Below are positions 42,885 through 55,829 of a DNA stretch of 64,000 nucleotides, in pieces; positions within the stretch are counted from its first letter, which is position 1, and the number at the start of each line of letters is the position of its first letter. The notes under the pieces were generated by a model. The model was given only the letters and a program-made list of their open reading frames with translations, was not told where the DNA came from and did no database searches. The position numbers and the translations under genes were made by a program. Location: contig NZ_SOAM01000001.1 in assembly GCF_004364555.1 (NCBI RefSeq), forward strand, positions 1,488,001 through 1,552,000. Direction: 5' to 3'. This stretch comes from Amnibacterium kyonggiense. Lineage in GTDB: Bacteria > Actinomycetota > Actinomycetes > Actinomycetales > Microbacteriaceae.

Positions 42885-44021
42885 ATGCCCGCCTACCTCG
42901 ACCACGCCGCGGGCACGACCCTGCGCCCGTCGGCCGCCGCGGCGCTCGCGGAGGCCCTCGGCGCGGTCGGCAACCCGTCCTCCGTGCACCGGCACGGGCA
43001 GGCCGCGCGGGCGATGCTCGAGGAGGCGCGCGAGCGCCTCGCAGCGGCCGCCGGGTGCGAGCCCGTCGAGGTCCTCCTCACCTCGGGCGGCACGGAGGCG
43101 GTGAACCTCGCGGTCGTCGGCGGCTGGCGCGCGCGCCGCGGCGCGCTGCTGCTGCCGGGCGGCGAGCACGCCGCGACGACGGAGGCGGCCGACGCGGTCG
43201 CCCGCGAGGGCGCCCGGCTCGTGCACCTGCCGGTCGACGAGGAGGCTCGGCTCGAGCCGGAGGTCCTCCGCGCCGCGCTCGCCGACGAGCCGGACGCCGC
43301 GCTCGTCACCGTGCTCGCGGCGAACAACGAGGTCGGCTCGATCAACGACGTCGGCCCGCTCGCCGCGGCGGCCCGCGCCGCGCACGTCACGATGCACGTC
43401 GACGCGATCGCCGCCTTCGGCGCCGTGCCGCTCCGCTTCGACGCGGTCGGCGCCGAGCTGATGAGCGTCTCGTCCGTCAAGCTCGGCGGCCCCGCCGGCG
43501 TCGGGGCGCTGCTCGCGAGCCGGACCGCGCCGCTCACGCCACTGCTCCACGGCGGCGGGCAGGAGCGCGGTCTCCGCTCCGGCACGCCGTCCGCGGCGCT
43601 CGCCGTCGCGTTCGCGGTCGCCGCGGAGGAGGCCGTCGCCGCGGTGGACGCGGAGTCGCGTCGCGTCGCCGCCCTCCGGGACCGGGCGCTCGTCGGGCTG
43701 CTGGCCGCGCTGCCGGGCGCCCGCCTCCGCGGGGCCGCTCCCGGCCCGGACCGCCTGCCGGGCAGCCTGCACGTCACGGTCGACGGCGCGGACGGCGAGT
43801 CGCTGCTGTTCCTCCTCGACGCGGCGGGCGTGTCCGTGAGCACCGGCTCGGCGTGCCTGGCCGGCGTGACCCGAGTCTCGCCCGTGCTGCTCGCCATGGG
43901 CGTGGGGGAGGAGGAGGCGCGCGGCGCACTCCGCATCACCTTCGGTCACTCGTCGGACGACGCGGACGTCGACGCGCTGCTCGCGGCCCTGCCGTCGCTC
44001 GTGCCCGCCGTCGCGCGCTGA
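42885..44021 (+). CDS. Cysteine desulfurase (NifS/IscS class) with altered PLP site
   Basis: A 378-residue fold-type I PLP enzyme beginning AYLDHAAGTT. PLP Lys199, catalytic Cys324 (VSTGSACLAG) and Asp173 are present. However, the residue normally Gln three after the Asp is Ala176 (VDAIAAFG for the usual DATQ/DAVQ), and the His normally before the Lys is Val198 (SSVKLGGP for S.HK..GP). The RSGT box is present. The normal enzyme passes sulfur from cysteine to partners such as MnmA, whose gene lies two genes downstream. The changes suggest altered kinetics or partner use. The start is given by the TACCCT promoter. Confidence 0.85.
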   Translation: MPAYLDHAAGTTLRPSAAAALAEALGAVGNPSSVHRHGQAARAMLEEARERLAAAAGCEPVEVLLTSGGTEAVNLAVVGGWRARRGALLLPGGEHAATTEAADAVAREGARLVHLPVDEEARLEPEVLRAALADEPDAALVTVLAANNEVGSINDVGPLAAAARAAHVTMHVDAIAAFGAVPLRFDAVGAELMSVSSVKLGGPAGVGALLASRTAPLTPLLHGGGQERGLRSGTPSAALAVAFAVAAEEAVAAVDAESRRVAALRDRALVGLLAALPGARLRGAAPGPDRLPGSLHVTVDGADGESLLFLLDAAGVSVSTGSACLAGVTRVSPVLLAMGVGEEEARGALRITFGHSSDDADVDALLAALPSLVPAVAR

Positions 44022-44156
44022 CGCCCTCGGAGGTGCTGGCCCTCCCACGGGGGCTGACCGGGGCCGCAGCCCGTCCATAGAGTGGCCGGACCCCGGGTGA
44101 CCCGCCCGAGGTCGGCGCCCACCCAGCGCAAGCCCCTCCGCCCAGAGGTCCTCCCC

Positions 44157-46049
44157 GTGCCCCGAACGTCCCTGCGCGCCCGCGCGCTCCCCGTCCTCCT
44201 CGTCGCGGCCGTCGCCGCCGGCTCCGTGCTCACCGCGGCGCCCGCCCAGGCCGAGGGCCGCCGCGTCGTCGTGCCGGCCGCCCGCCCCGCCTGGGCCACC
44301 GCCGCCGCCGACACCGGCGCCGTCTCCGGTGCGACGACCGTCGAGTTCGAGCTCGCCCTGTCGCTGCCCGACGAGGCCGGGGCGCGGGCGTTCGCGCTCG
44401 CCGCGTCGACCCCGGGGACGCCGCAGTACCGGCGGTACCTCTCGCCGTCCGACTGGATCGCGCGCTTCGCGCCGACGCAGGCGACGGTCGACACCGTCAC
44501 CGCGGCGGTCGCCGATGCGGGCCTCACCGTCGAAGCGGTGCCGCAGAGCCGTCTGTTCCTGCTGCTGAAGGGCACGGCGACGCAGGTCGACGCGTTCCTC
44601 TCCACGCGGCTGCACGCCTTCGACATCGACGGGGAGCAGCGGCTCGCCGCCGTCGGCGCCGCCACGCTGCCGCAGCAGGTCGCCCGCTCCGTCGCCGCGA
44701 TCACGTTCACGCACGCCCGCATCACGCACACGCCGTCGAAGAAGAAGCCTGCCGTCTCCGCGTGCTCCCGGTACTGGCGGCAGCACGTCGTGCAGCTCCC
44801 GCGGAAGGCGTACGGGCAGCGCTCCACGAGCACGCCGCTCTGCGGCTACAGCGCGGCGCAGCTGCGCACGATCGCGCGGGCGAAGGGCTCGGCGCTGACC
44901 GGTGCCGGCCAGACGATCGCGGTCATCGACGCCTTCGGTGCGCCCTCCATGCGGCGCGACCTCGCCACGTACTCCGCGAAGAACGGGCTGCCCGCCGCCG
45001 ACTACGCGGAGGTCCTGCCCGCGTCGTACGACGAGTCCTACGGCTGCACCGCGGCCGACTGGCAGCCGGAGCAGGCGCTCGACCTCGAGGCCGCGCACGC
45101 CGTCGCGCCGCGGGCGAAGCTCGTCTACGTCGGCGCGAGCGACTGCGGCACCGGATTCGACGTCGCCATGTCGACGGTGCTCGACCGCGGCCTCGCGTCG
45201 ATCGTCTCGAACAGCTGGGGCGCCACGGCGCTCGACACCCTCGCCGGTGCCGGCCTCGGGGACGACGCCACGAAGCAGAGCATGGTCGTGATGCTGCACC
45301 AGCAGCTGCAGGCCGCCGGCCAGGGCGTCGGCCTCTACTTCGCGAGCGGCGACTACGGCGACGAGCGCGAGCTGCTCGGCACGACCGCCGTCGACTTCCC
45401 GGCCTCGTCGCCCTTCGTCACCGCCGTCGGGGGCACCGCGACCGGGCTGAACCGGTCGGGCTCCCGCGCCTTCACGACCGCCTGGGGCGAGAACGTCGCG
45501 CTGCTCAGCGGATCGAAGCGCGCCACGTGGTCGCCGAAGCTGCCCGGGTACTTCCTCGCGGGCGCCGGCGGCGGCCGGAGCAGCCTCTTCGCCGCGCCCG
45601 GCTATCAGGCCGGCGTCGTGCCGGGCTCGCTCGCGCACGGCATGCGCACCGCGACCGACGTGTCGGCGCTCGCGGCGAGCTCCACCGGCTTCCTCGTCGG
45701 GTTCCGCCCGGGCGGCCCCTCGGGCGCGTACCGCACGACCTCGGTCGGCGGCACCTCGCTGGCGACGCCGATCGTCGCCGCGCAGGTCGCCCTCGCGCAG
45801 CAGGCGACCGGTCGGCGGCTCGGGTTCGTCAACCCCGCGCTCTACGCGATCGCGCGCACCACGCCCTCCGCGTTCCGCGACGTCGCGCCGAGCAGCGTGC
45901 GGCGCACGCTCGCGGTGCGGAACGGCAAGCGCACCTACCTGGTGACCGTCGACCGCGACGGGACGCTGGCGACGCGGAAGGGCTACGATCTCCCCACGGG
46001 CCTCGGCGAGCTCACCTCGTCGACGACCTCGGCCCTCGGGCGCCTCTGA
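44157..46049 (+). CDS. Secreted S53 (sedolisin) serine-carboxyl peptidase
   Basis: A 630-residue preproprotein. A Sec signal (residues 1-about 33, ending APAQA|EG) is followed by a pro-domain (about 45-200, [19 protein letters not shown]). The catalytic domain has Glu305 and Asp309 in [10 protein letters not shown], the oxyanion Asp in FASGDYGDE, and nucleophile Ser534 in [15 protein letters not shown]53 enzymes work at acid pH outside the cell. GTG 44157 is used because the signal peptide starts there. TAGAGT (44078-44083) gives a leader of about 66 bases. It lies between the cysteine desulfurase and mnmA, which are related to each other but not to it. Confidence 0.9.
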   Translation: MPRTSLRARALPVLLVAAVAAGSVLTAAPAQAEGRRVVVPAARPAWATAAADTGAVSGATTVEFELALSLPDEAGARAFALAASTPGTPQYRRYLSPSDWIARFAPTQATVDTVTAAVADAGLTVEAVPQSRLFLLLKGTATQVDAFLSTRLHAFDIDGEQRLAAVGAATLPQQVARSVAAITFTHARITHTPSKKKPAVSACSRYWRQHVVQLPRKAYGQRSTSTPLCGYSAAQLRTIARAKGSALTGAGQTIAVIDAFGAPSMRRDLATYSAKNGLPAADYAEVLPASYDESYGCTAADWQPEQALDLEAAHAVAPRAKLVYVGASDCGTGFDVAMSTVLDRGLASIVSNSWGATALDTLAGAGLGDDATKQSMVVMLHQQLQAAGQGVGLYFASGDYGDERELLGTTAVDFPASSPFVTAVGGTATGLNRSGSRAFTTAWGENVALLSGSKRATWSPKLPGYFLAGAGGGRSSLFAAPGYQAGVVPGSLAHGMRTATDVSALAASSTGFLVGFRPGGPSGAYRTTSVGGTSLATPIVAAQVALAQQATGRRLGFVNPALYAIARTTPSAFRDVAPSSVRRTLAVRNGKRTYLVTVDRDGTLATRKGYDLPTGLGELTSSTTSALGRL

Positions 46050-46054
46050 GGTTG

Positions 46055-46135
46055 CACGGATCAGGACGAACGGAGCGACACGCCGCCCGCCGGACTCCGG
46101 CGGGCGGCGTGTCGCTCCATCGGTCCTGATCCGTG
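46055..46135. terminator. Nested long hairpin between S53 peptidase gene and mnmA
   Basis: The inner stem is 21 perfect base pairs (46073-46093 with 46097-46117) around an ACT loop. The outer arms CACGGATCAGGAC (46055-46067) and 46123-46135 add 13 more perfect pairs. It begins six bases after the peptidase stop and ends 15 bases before the mnmA ATG. It should end the peptidase transcript, and no -10 element for mnmA is evident after it. Confidence 0.75.
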
Positions 46136-46149
46136 AAAGCCTGGACCGC

Positions 46150-47247
46150 ATGAAGGTGCTCGCGGCGATGAGCGGCGGGGTCGACTCCGCCGTTGCCGCC
46201 GCGCGCGCGGTCGACGCCGGCCACGACGTCACCGGCGTGCACCTCGCCCTCAACCGGAACGCGGGCACGCTCCGCACCGGGGCGCGCGGCTGCTGCACCA
46301 TCGAGGACGCGATGGACGCCCGCCGCGTCGCGGACCGGATCGGCATCCCGTTCTACGTCTGGGACTTCAGCGCGCGGTTCGCGGAGGAGGTCGTCGACGA
46401 CTTCGTGGCGGAGTACGCCGCGGGCCGTACGCCGAACCCCTGCCTGCGCTGCAACGAGCGGATCAAGTTCGCGGCCCTGCTCGACCGCGCCGTGTCGCTC
46501 GGGTTCGACGCCGTCGCCACCGGGCACTACGCCGTCCTCCGCACGGACGCGGACGGCCGGCGCGAGCTGCACCGCGCCTCCGACGAGGCGAAGGACCAGT
46601 CCTACGTGCTCGGCGTGCTGACCGCGGAGCAGCTCGCGCACGCGATGTTCCCGCTCGGGGAGACGCCGTCGAAGGCGCTCGTCCGGGCGGAGGCGGCGGA
46701 GCGCGGCTTCCGCGTCGCGGCGAAGCCGGACAGCCACGACATCTGCTTCATCCCCGACGGCGACACCCGCGGCTGGCTCGCGGACCGGCTCGGCAGCGAG
46801 CCCGGTCCGGTCGTCGACCGCAGCGGCACGGAGCTCGGCACCCACGACGGCGCGCTCGCGTACACGGTCGGCCAGCGGCGCGGCCTGTCCCTGCACCGCC
46901 CCGCGCCGGACGGCCGCCCCCGATTCGTGCTCGAGGTGAAGCCGGCCGTGAACACCGTGGTGGTCGGCGCGAAGGAGGAGCTCGCCGTCGGCGCGCTCGC
47001 CGGCGCCCGCACGTCCTGGGCCGGTCCGCGGCCGGGGGCGCCGGCGTTCCGCTGCGACGTCCAGGTACGGGCGCACGCCGATCCGGTGCCGGCGACCGCG
47101 TCCTTCGAAGGCGCGGAGCTCGTCGTGCGGCCCGACGCGCCGATCCTCGGGCTCGCGCCCGGGCAGAGCGCGGTGCTCTACGACGGCACGCGCGTGCTCG
47201 GACAGCTGACGGTCGATCGGACGGTCTCGGCGGCGCCCGTCGCCTGA
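46150..47247 (+). CDS. mnmA: tRNA-specific 2-thiouridylase MnmA
   Basis: A 365-residue enzyme that thiolates U34 of Lys, Glu and Gln tRNAs. The PP-loop [13 protein letters not shown] binds ATP. Catalytic cysteines are Cys98 in [10 protein letters not shown] and Cys199 in [17 protein letters not shown] and YTVGQRRGL are also conserved. Sulfur probably comes from the nearby cysteine desulfurase. The gene has neither a clear ribosome site nor a -10 hexamer at the usual distance. Confidence 0.95.
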   Translation: MKVLAAMSGGVDSAVAAARAVDAGHDVTGVHLALNRNAGTLRTGARGCCTIEDAMDARRVADRIGIPFYVWDFSARFAEEVVDDFVAEYAAGRTPNPCLRCNERIKFAALLDRAVSLGFDAVATGHYAVLRTDADGRRELHRASDEAKDQSYVLGVLTAEQLAHAMFPLGETPSKALVRAEAAERGFRVAAKPDSHDICFIPDGDTRGWLADRLGSEPGPVVDRSGTELGTHDGALAYTVGQRRGLSLHRPAPDGRPRFVLEVKPAVNTVVVGAKEELAVGALAGARTSWAGPRPGAPAFRCDVQVRAHADPVPATASFEGAELVVRPDAPILGLAPGQSAVLYDGTRVLGQLTVDRTVSAAPVA

Positions 47248-50099
<2,852 letters not shown>

Positions 50100-50100
50100 C

Positions 50101-50158
50101 GGGGCCTCCCGCTGCTGATCGGGCGGTGCGCACGGTCGAGCTTGCAGCGGACAGCCCC
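50101..50158. repeat. Palindromic repeat, copy C, after the GNAT gene
   Basis: GGGGCCTCCCGCTGCTGATC (50101-50120), core GGGCGGTGCGCACGG (50121-50135) and a partly matching right arm GCAGCGG…CAGCCCC ending at 50158. The core is identical to that at 15793. The arms are more decayed than in copies A and B. It sits between two genes of the same strand, just before the TAGGCT promoter of the SGNH hydrolase gene. Confidence 0.75.
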
Positions 50159-50184
50159 GGGGAGCGGGTGCCTAGGCTCGGAAG

Positions 50185-50799
50185 ATGCTCTCGAGCGCGC
50201 TCGACGTCCGCGTCTGCTTCGCGGGGGACTCGCTCGTCGCCGGCACCGGCGACGAGACCGCGCTCGGCTGGGTCGGCCGGGTCGTGGCCGCCGGACTCGC
50301 CCGCGGCCTCGACCTCACGGGCTACAACCTCGGCGTCCGCGGCGCGACCTCGGTGCAGGTCGTGCGCCGGCTCGCGATCGAGGCGCGGCCGCGGCTCACC
50401 GCGGCGGAGGACCCGCGCATCGTCGTGTCGTTCGGCGTGAACGACACGCTGCCGGACGTGCTGCTCTCGGTCCCGGAGACCCTCGGCGCGCTCCGCCAAG
50501 CGCAGCACCGGATGGCGCCCGTGCCGCTCCTGCTCGTCGGGCCGCCGGCGGTCGACGACGACGTGCAGAACCTCCGGATCCACGACCTCGACGCCGCGCT
50601 CGAGCGCGAGGCGGCGCTGCTCGGGATCCCCTTCGTCGGCGTCTTCGCAGCGACGGCGGCGTCGGAGGTGTGGCGCCGCCCGGTCCGCGAGGGCGACGGC
50701 TTCCACCCGGACGCGGCGGGCTACGCCCTCCTCGCGGACCTGGTCACGGAGCCGATCCTGACCTGGCTCGCCGCCCCTCCCACGTCGCCCGCCGGTTGA
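50185..50799 (+). CDS. SGNH/GDSL-type hydrolase
   Basis: A 204-residue esterase-fold protein. Block I is FAGDSLVAGTGD with the nucleophile Ser, then the Gly block NLGVRGATS, Asn in SFGVNDT, and Asp/His in GDGFHPDAAGY. No signal peptide is present, so it should be cytoplasmic. Its substrate is unknown. TAGGCT (50173-50178) ends exactly six bases before the ATG, so the mRNA is probably leaderless. Confidence 0.86.
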   Translation: MLSSALDVRVCFAGDSLVAGTGDETALGWVGRVVAAGLARGLDLTGYNLGVRGATSVQVVRRLAIEARPRLTAAEDPRIVVSFGVNDTLPDVLLSVPETLGALRQAQHRMAPVPLLLVGPPAVDDDVQNLRIHDLDAALEREAALLGIPFVGVFAATAASEVWRRPVREGDGFHPDAAGYALLADLVTEPILTWLAAPPTSPAG

Positions 50800-50894
50800 G
50801 CCGGGCGCTCCGCGCCCGTGTCGAGACCACCCGGAGCGCGCGGGTCGGCACCCGGCCCGAGGGAGGGCCCACACGCCCGAATAGGATGGAATCC

Positions 50895-51206
50895 ATGCCC
50901 GACGCGTCCCTTGAGATCACGGTCGCCGACGTCCAGCACCTGGCGGGTCTCGCCCGCATCGCGCTCGAGCCCGGCGAGATCGAGCACCTCGCCGGCGAGC
51001 TCAACCAGATCGTCGACTCGGTCCGGAAGGTGCAGGAGGTCGCGACGCCCGACGTCCCGGCGACCAGCCACCCGCTCCCGCTCGTCAACGTCCTCCGCGC
51101 CGACGAGGTCGGCGCGGTCCTGACGCAGCAGCAGGTGCTGTCCGGCGCGCCCGACCAGCAGGACGGCCGCTTCCGCGTGCCCGCGATCCTCGGTGAGGAG
51201 CAGTAG
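50895..51206 (+). CDS. gatC: Asp-tRNA(Asn)/Glu-tRNA(Gln) amidotransferase subunit C
   Basis: A 103-residue small subunit that wraps around GatA and joins it to GatB. It has [19 protein letters not shown] and a C-terminal VPAIL. ATG 50895 is used rather than ATG 50886, because TAGGAT (50882-50887) lies seven bases before it. gatA starts on the next base after its stop. It heads the gatCAB operon. Confidence 0.95.
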   Translation: MPDASLEITVADVQHLAGLARIALEPGEIEHLAGELNQIVDSVRKVQEVATPDVPATSHPLPLVNVLRADEVGAVLTQQQVLSGAPDQQDGRFRVPAILGEEQ

Positions 51207-52763
51207 ATGACCGACCTCATCCGGTGGACCGCCGCCGAGCTCGCGGAGCGCCTGGGCGCGGGCGACGTCTCGAGCGTCGAGGCGACGCGTGCGCACCTCG
51301 ACCGCATCGCGGAGGTCGAGCCCGACGTCCACGCCTTCCTCCACGTGGCCGGCGAGGCCGCGCTGACCCGTGCGGCCGAGATCGACCGGCTCCGCGCCGC
51401 GGGCGAGGCGCCGAGTCCGCTCGCCGGCGTGCCGGTCGCGATCAAGGACGTGCTCTGCACGAGCGACATGCCCTCGACCGCGGCCTCGCGGATCCTCGAG
51501 GGCTGGATCCCGCCGTACGACGCGACCCCGGTCGCGCGGCTCCGCGCCGCGGGCCTGGTCCCGCTCGGCAAGACGAACATGGACGAGTTCGCGATGGGGT
51601 CCTCCACCGAGTACTCGGCGTACGGCCCCACGCACAACCCGTGGGACCTCTCGCGCATCCCGGGCGGCTCCGGCGGCGGGTCCGCCGCCGCGGTCTCGGC
51701 GTTCGAGGCGCCCGTCGCGCTCGGCTCCGACACCGGCGGTTCGATCCGGCAGCCCGCCGCGGTCACCGGCTCGGTCGGCGTGAAGCCCACCTACGGCGGC
51801 GTGAGCCGCTACGGAGCGATCGCGCTCGCGTCGAGCCTCGACCAGGTCGGCCCGGTCTCCCGCACCGTCCTCGACGCCGGCCTGATCCACGACGTGATCG
51901 GCGGGTACGACCCGAACGACGCGACGAGCCTGCAGCAGGCGTGGCCGTCGATGGCGGAGGCCGCGCGCCGCGGTGCGGCCGAGGGCTCGCTCGCCGGCGT
52001 CCGCGTCGGCGTCGTCAAGGAGCTGAACGGCGACGGCTTCCAGGAGGGCGTCCGCAGCCGGTTCGCGGAGTCCCTCGAGCGCATGGCGGCGGCGGGCGCG
52101 GAGATCGTCGAGGTCGCGGCGCCGCACTTCGAGTACGCGATCAGCGCCTACTACCTGATCCTCCCCGCGGAGGCGTCGAGCAACCTCGCCAAGTACGACG
52201 CCGTCCGCTTCGGTCTGCGCGTCGACCCGGGCCGCTCCACGACGGAGCAGGTCATGGCCCTGTCCCGCGAGCGCGGCTTCGGCCCCGAGGTGAAGCGCCG
52301 CGTCATCCTCGGCACCTACGCGCTCTCCGCCGGGTACTACGACGCGTACTACGGCAGCGCGCAGCAGGTCCGCACCCTCGTCCAGCGCGACTTCGCGGCG
52401 GCGTTCGAGCAGGCCGACGTGCTCGTCTCGCCGTCCACCCCGACCACCGCGTTCCGGTTCGGCGAGAAGGTCGACGACCCGCTGGCCATGTACCTGAACG
52501 ACGTGACGACGATCCCGGCGAACCTCGCGGGCGTGCCCGGGATGAGCCTCCCCATCGGCCTCGCGCCGGAGGACGGCCTGCCGGTCGGGCTGCAGATCAT
52601 GGCGCCGGTCCGCGAGGACGCGCGCCTGTACCGCGTCGGGGCGACCCTCGAGGCGCTGCTCGAGGCGGAGTGGGGCGCGCCCCTGCTGTCGCGGGCGCCG
52701 GAGCTCGGCCGTCCCGTTCCCGTGCCGGGGTTCGGCACCGAGCCGGACGGAGGGACCCGCTGA
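51207..52763 (+). CDS. gatA: Asp-tRNA(Asn)/Glu-tRNA(Gln) amidotransferase subunit A
   Basis: A 518-residue amidase-signature enzyme that releases ammonia from glutamine. The Ser-cisSer-Lys triad is visible: Lys80 in AIKDVL, the Ser in [13 protein letters not shown], and Ser179 in [12 protein letters not shown]. With GatB it converts Glu-tRNA(Gln) or Asp-tRNA(Asn). The first base of the gatB ATG is the last base of its stop codon, so translation is coupled. Confidence 0.96.
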   Translation: MTDLIRWTAAELAERLGAGDVSSVEATRAHLDRIAEVEPDVHAFLHVAGEAALTRAAEIDRLRAAGEAPSPLAGVPVAIKDVLCTSDMPSTAASRILEGWIPPYDATPVARLRAAGLVPLGKTNMDEFAMGSSTEYSAYGPTHNPWDLSRIPGGSGGGSAAAVSAFEAPVALGSDTGGSIRQPAAVTGSVGVKPTYGGVSRYGAIALASSLDQVGPVSRTVLDAGLIHDVIGGYDPNDATSLQQAWPSMAEAARRGAAEGSLAGVRVGVVKELNGDGFQEGVRSRFAESLERMAAAGAEIVEVAAPHFEYAISAYYLILPAEASSNLAKYDAVRFGLRVDPGRSTTEQVMALSRERGFGPEVKRRVILGTYALSAGYYDAYYGSAQQVRTLVQRDFAAAFEQADVLVSPSTPTTAFRFGEKVDDPLAMYLNDVTTIPANLAGVPGMSLPIGLAPEDGLPVGLQIMAPVREDARLYRVGATLEALLEAEWGAPLLSRAPELGRPVPVPGFGTEPDGGTR

Positions 52764-54289
52764 TGGCCGGAGCGTCGACCAAGGACGTGCTCATGGACTT
52801 CGACGAGGCGCTCGAGCGCTTCGAGCCGGTCCTCGGATTCGAGGTGCACGTCGAGCTCTCGACCGCGACGAAGATGTTCTCCGCCGCGCCGAACCCGGCG
52901 GCGCCTGGCGCCGACTCCACGGTGCCGAACTCGTTCGTCGCGCCGGTGGACATGGGCCTGCCGGGCGCGCTGCCGCTCGTGAACGCGGAGGCGGTGCGGT
53001 ACTCGATCTCGCTCGGGCTGGCGCTCGGCTGCTCCATCGCGCCCTCGAGCCGCTTCGCGCGGAAGAACTACTTCTACCCGGACCTGGGCAAGAACTACCA
53101 GATCAGCCAGTACGACGAGCCGATCGCGTTCGAAGGGTCCGTGGAGGTCGAGCTCGAGGACGGCACCACGTGGGTCGTCCCGATCGAGCGCGCGCACATG
53201 GAGGAGGACGCCGGCAAGCTCACGCACGTCGGAGGCGCCACCGGCCGCATCCAGGGCGCCGACCACTCGCTCGTCGACTACAACCGCGCCGGCGTCCCGC
53301 TCGTCGAAATCGTGACGAAGCCGATCTTCGGCGCCGAGCACCGCGCTCCCGAGATCGGGAAGGCGTACGTCGCGACGATCCGCGACATCGTCAGATCGCT
53401 CGGCATCTCCGAGGCGCGGATGGAGCGGGGCAACCTCCGCTGCGACGCGAACGTCTCCCTCCGCCCGCGCGGTCAGGAGCGGCTCGGCACCCGGACCGAG
53501 ACGAAGAACGTGAACAGCCTCCGCTCCGTCGAGCGCGCGGTCCGCTACGAGATCCAGCGGCAGGCCGCGATCCTCGCCGCGGGCGGGACGATCATCCAGG
53601 AGACGCGGCACTGGCACGAGGACACCGGGACGACGAGCGCCGGCCGGCCGAAGTCCGATGCGGACGACTACCGGTACTTCCCGGAGCCCGACCTGCTGCC
53701 GGTCGAGCCGAGCTTCGCCTTGATCGAGGAGCTCCGCGCCGCGCTGCCGGAGTCGCCCGTCGCGTTCCGCAAGCGCCTCCAGGCCGACTACGGGTTCACC
53801 GACGCGGAGTTCCGCGACATCGTGAACGCGGGCGTGCTCGCCGAGCTCGAGGAGACCGTGGCGAAGGGGGCCGCGCCCGCGCAGGCGCGCAAGTGGTGGC
53901 TGGGGGAGATCCTCCGCATCGCGAACGCGCGCGGGGTCGACGCCGGCACGCTCGTGTCGCCGCTGCACGTGTCCGAGCTGATCGCGCTCGTCGAGAACGG
54001 CGACCTGACGGACCGGCTCGCGCGCCAGGTGCTCGAGGGTGTCATCGCGGGGGAGGGCAGCCCGGAGGCGGTCGTCGCCGCGCGCGGCCTCAAGGTCGTC
54101 TCCGACGACTCCGCCCTGATCGCCGCGATCGACACGGCGCTCGCGAGCCAGCCGGACGTGCTGCAGAAGATCAAGGACGGCAAGGTCCAGGCGGCCGGCG
54201 CCGTGATCGGCGCGGTCATGAAGGCGATGCGTGGCCAGGCCGACGCGGCCCGCGTCCGCGAGCTCGTCCTGGAGCGCGCCCAGTCCTGA
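52763..54289 (+). CDS. gatB: Asp-tRNA(Asn)/Glu-tRNA(Gln) amidotransferase subunit B
   Basis: A 508-residue subunit that phosphorylates the misacylated tRNA and amidates it. Motifs: [55 protein letters not shown] and [10 protein letters not shown]. The C-terminal YqeY-like tail binds tRNA. GGAGGG precedes the ATG, which overlaps the gatA stop by one base. A long hairpin follows within four bases of its stop. Confidence 0.96.
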   Translation: MAGASTKDVLMDFDEALERFEPVLGFEVHVELSTATKMFSAAPNPAAPGADSTVPNSFVAPVDMGLPGALPLVNAEAVRYSISLGLALGCSIAPSSRFARKNYFYPDLGKNYQISQYDEPIAFEGSVEVELEDGTTWVVPIERAHMEEDAGKLTHVGGATGRIQGADHSLVDYNRAGVPLVEIVTKPIFGAEHRAPEIGKAYVATIRDIVRSLGISEARMERGNLRCDANVSLRPRGQERLGTRTETKNVNSLRSVERAVRYEIQRQAAILAAGGTIIQETRHWHEDTGTTSAGRPKSDADDYRYFPEPDLLPVEPSFALIEELRAALPESPVAFRKRLQADYGFTDAEFRDIVNAGVLAELEETVAKGAAPAQARKWWLGEILRIANARGVDAGTLVSPLHVSELIALVENGDLTDRLARQVLEGVIAGEGSPEAVVAARGLKVVSDDSALIAAIDTALASQPDVLQKIKDGKVQAAGAVIGAVMKAMRGQADAARVRELVLERAQS

Positions 54290-54292
54290 TCC

Positions 54293-54351
54293 TTCGCGTC
54301 GCGATCCGTGCCGCATTCCTCGAGGCGAGGCGGCACGGATCGCGACGCGAA
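54293..54351 (+). terminator. 22-bp perfect hairpin after gatB
   Basis: Bases 54293-54314 (TTCGCGTCGCGATCCGTGCC and two more) pair perfectly with 54330-54351. The loop itself contains CCTCG/CGAGG. It begins four bases after the gatB stop and should end the gatCAB transcript. Like the hairpins at 46055 and 63899, it carries GGATC in its stem and has no T tract. Confidence 0.75.
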
Positions 54352-54380
54352 CAGGCCGCCGGCTCCAGCAGGATGGCGGC

Positions 54381-55094
54381 ATGCAATTCGCGCGGTACCC
54401 GGTGCGGCGCGTGGAGGCGCGTCCGGGAGCGGAGGTCGACGGTGCGGCCTGGCCGGCGACGATCCCCGCTGTGGCGCAGCTGCTCCGCGACGGGCTCGAC
54501 CTCGGCCGCGCGACGGTGCTCGTCGGTGAGAACGGCTCGGGCAAGTCCACGCTCGTCGAGGCGATCGCGATCGCGTACGGGCTGTCACCGGAGGGCGGGT
54601 CGCCGAACGCGCGGCACTCGACGCGGGCGAGCGAGTCGCCACTGCACGAGCAGCTGACCGTCGTCCGCAACGGCGGCGCCGGCCGCTTCGGCTACTTCCT
54701 CCGCGCCGAAACGATGCACGGCCTCTTCACCTATTTGGAGCAGCACGGGGACGACGGGCCTCCGCTGCACGAGCTCTCGCACGGCGAGTCGTTCCTGGCG
54801 CTGATTCGCGACCGGTTCCGCGACGTCGGGCTGTGGATCCTCGATGAGCCGGAGAGTGCGCTGTCCGTGACCGGCTGCATGGCGCTGCTCGCGCACCTCA
54901 CGGACCTGCTCGAGGACGACCGCAACCAGGTGATCCTGTCGACGCACTCGCCGCTGCTCGCGGTGCTGCCGGGCGCCCAGATCCTCGAGGTGGGGGAGTG
55001 GGGCCTGCGCCCGTGTCCCTGGGAGGAGACGGACCTGGTCCGGCTGTGGCGGAGCTTCCTCGACGAGCCGCGCCGATTCCTCCGCCACCTCTGA
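54381..55094 (+). CDS. Small AAA/ABC-type ATPase (COG3910-like)
   Basis: A 237-residue soluble ATPase. Walker A is GENGSGKST, the signature-like segment LSHGESFLALI resembles the ABC loop, and Walker B LWILDEPESAL is followed by a STHSP switch. There is no membrane partner gene nearby, so it is not an obvious transporter subunit; related predicted ATPases have no known function. CAGGAT (54369-54374) lies six bases before the ATG. It stands alone between two hairpin-bounded units. Confidence 0.82.
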   Translation: MQFARYPVRRVEARPGAEVDGAAWPATIPAVAQLLRDGLDLGRATVLVGENGSGKSTLVEAIAIAYGLSPEGGSPNARHSTRASESPLHEQLTVVRNGGAGRFGYFLRAETMHGLFTYLEQHGDDGPPLHELSHGESFLALIRDRFRDVGLWILDEPESALSVTGCMALLAHLTDLLEDDRNQVILSTHSPLLAVLPGAQILEVGEWGLRPCPWEETDLVRLWRSFLDEPRRFLRHL

Positions 55095-55139
55095 CGCGCG
55101 GAACCCCTGATCGGAGTTCGTTCTCGCTACGATGAGCGC

Positions 55140-55808
55140 ATGACCGACACGGTGCGCCCGTCCTTCGCGGTGCGGCGACCGGGGCTCGTGCGCGCCGGTC
55201 GCGTCACCCTGGTCGTGCTCGGCTGGGCGATCATCACCTGGCTCCTCGGTCTGCTCTCGATCTTCGTGTCCGTGTTCCTGCTGCTCATGGCGCTGGTGCT
55301 CGTGCCGGCCGGCTTCCTGTACGGGGTCGCGGTCCGCGCGGTCCTGCTCCGCCGCCGCAGCGCGGCACGCCGAACAGCCGCAGCCCCGCTCGACGGAGGC
55401 GATCGCCGCCGGCTCCCGGCGCAGCGCATCGACCGCTGGCTCGCGGTGCTCCAGCTGGTGGTCTGGGCGTGCCTCGGCGCCCTGTGGGCGGCGACCTCCT
55501 CCCTCGAGCTGCAGGGCTTCATCTTCGGGAACACGACCGCCCTCGGGAACGTGCTCGGCTCGCTCGGGGGCACGGCCTTCGGCATGCTGCTCGAGGTCCT
55601 CGTCGCGATCCCCGTCGCTGCCGTGCTCGTCACGCGGCAGGCGACGGACCGGCCCGGGATTGCCGCGGAGGCGGCCGTGCTCGCGGCCGGCGGGGCGGAC
55701 GCGCGCGCGATCCGGTCGACGCGCACGTTGTCCTGGATCGCCTACGCGGTGTCGTCCGTCGTGGCCCTCGGCGCGATCGTCGGATTCGTCCCCTCGACGC
55801 TCCGCTGA
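55140..55808 (+). CDS. Membrane protein of unknown function
   Basis: A 222-residue protein with about five hydrophobic helices (about 21-43, 45-62, 101-119, 138-158 and 200-218) and a basic loop near residues 70-95 (RRRSAARR). No family was recognised. TACGAT (55128-55133) lies exactly six bases before the ATG, which sets the start and implies a leaderless mRNA. The GNAT remnant on the other strand converges on it. Confidence 0.65.
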   Translation: MTDTVRPSFAVRRPGLVRAGRVTLVVLGWAIITWLLGLLSIFVSVFLLLMALVLVPAGFLYGVAVRAVLLRRRSAARRTAAAPLDGGDRRRLPAQRIDRWLAVLQLVVWACLGALWAATSSLELQGFIFGNTTALGNVLGSLGGTAFGMLLEVLVAIPVAAVLVTRQATDRPGIAAEAAVLAAGGADARAIRSTRTLSWIAYAVSSVVALGAIVGFVPSTLR

Positions 55809-55829
55809 CCGCCTGTCCGTCTCCCGCGC

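Noticed and set aside
42282-46346. Reverse open frame of 1354 codons covering three forward genes
   Set aside because: Absence of stops is due to GC content. The forward frames encode the cysteine desulfurase, S53 peptidase and part of MnmA with full catalytic motifs.
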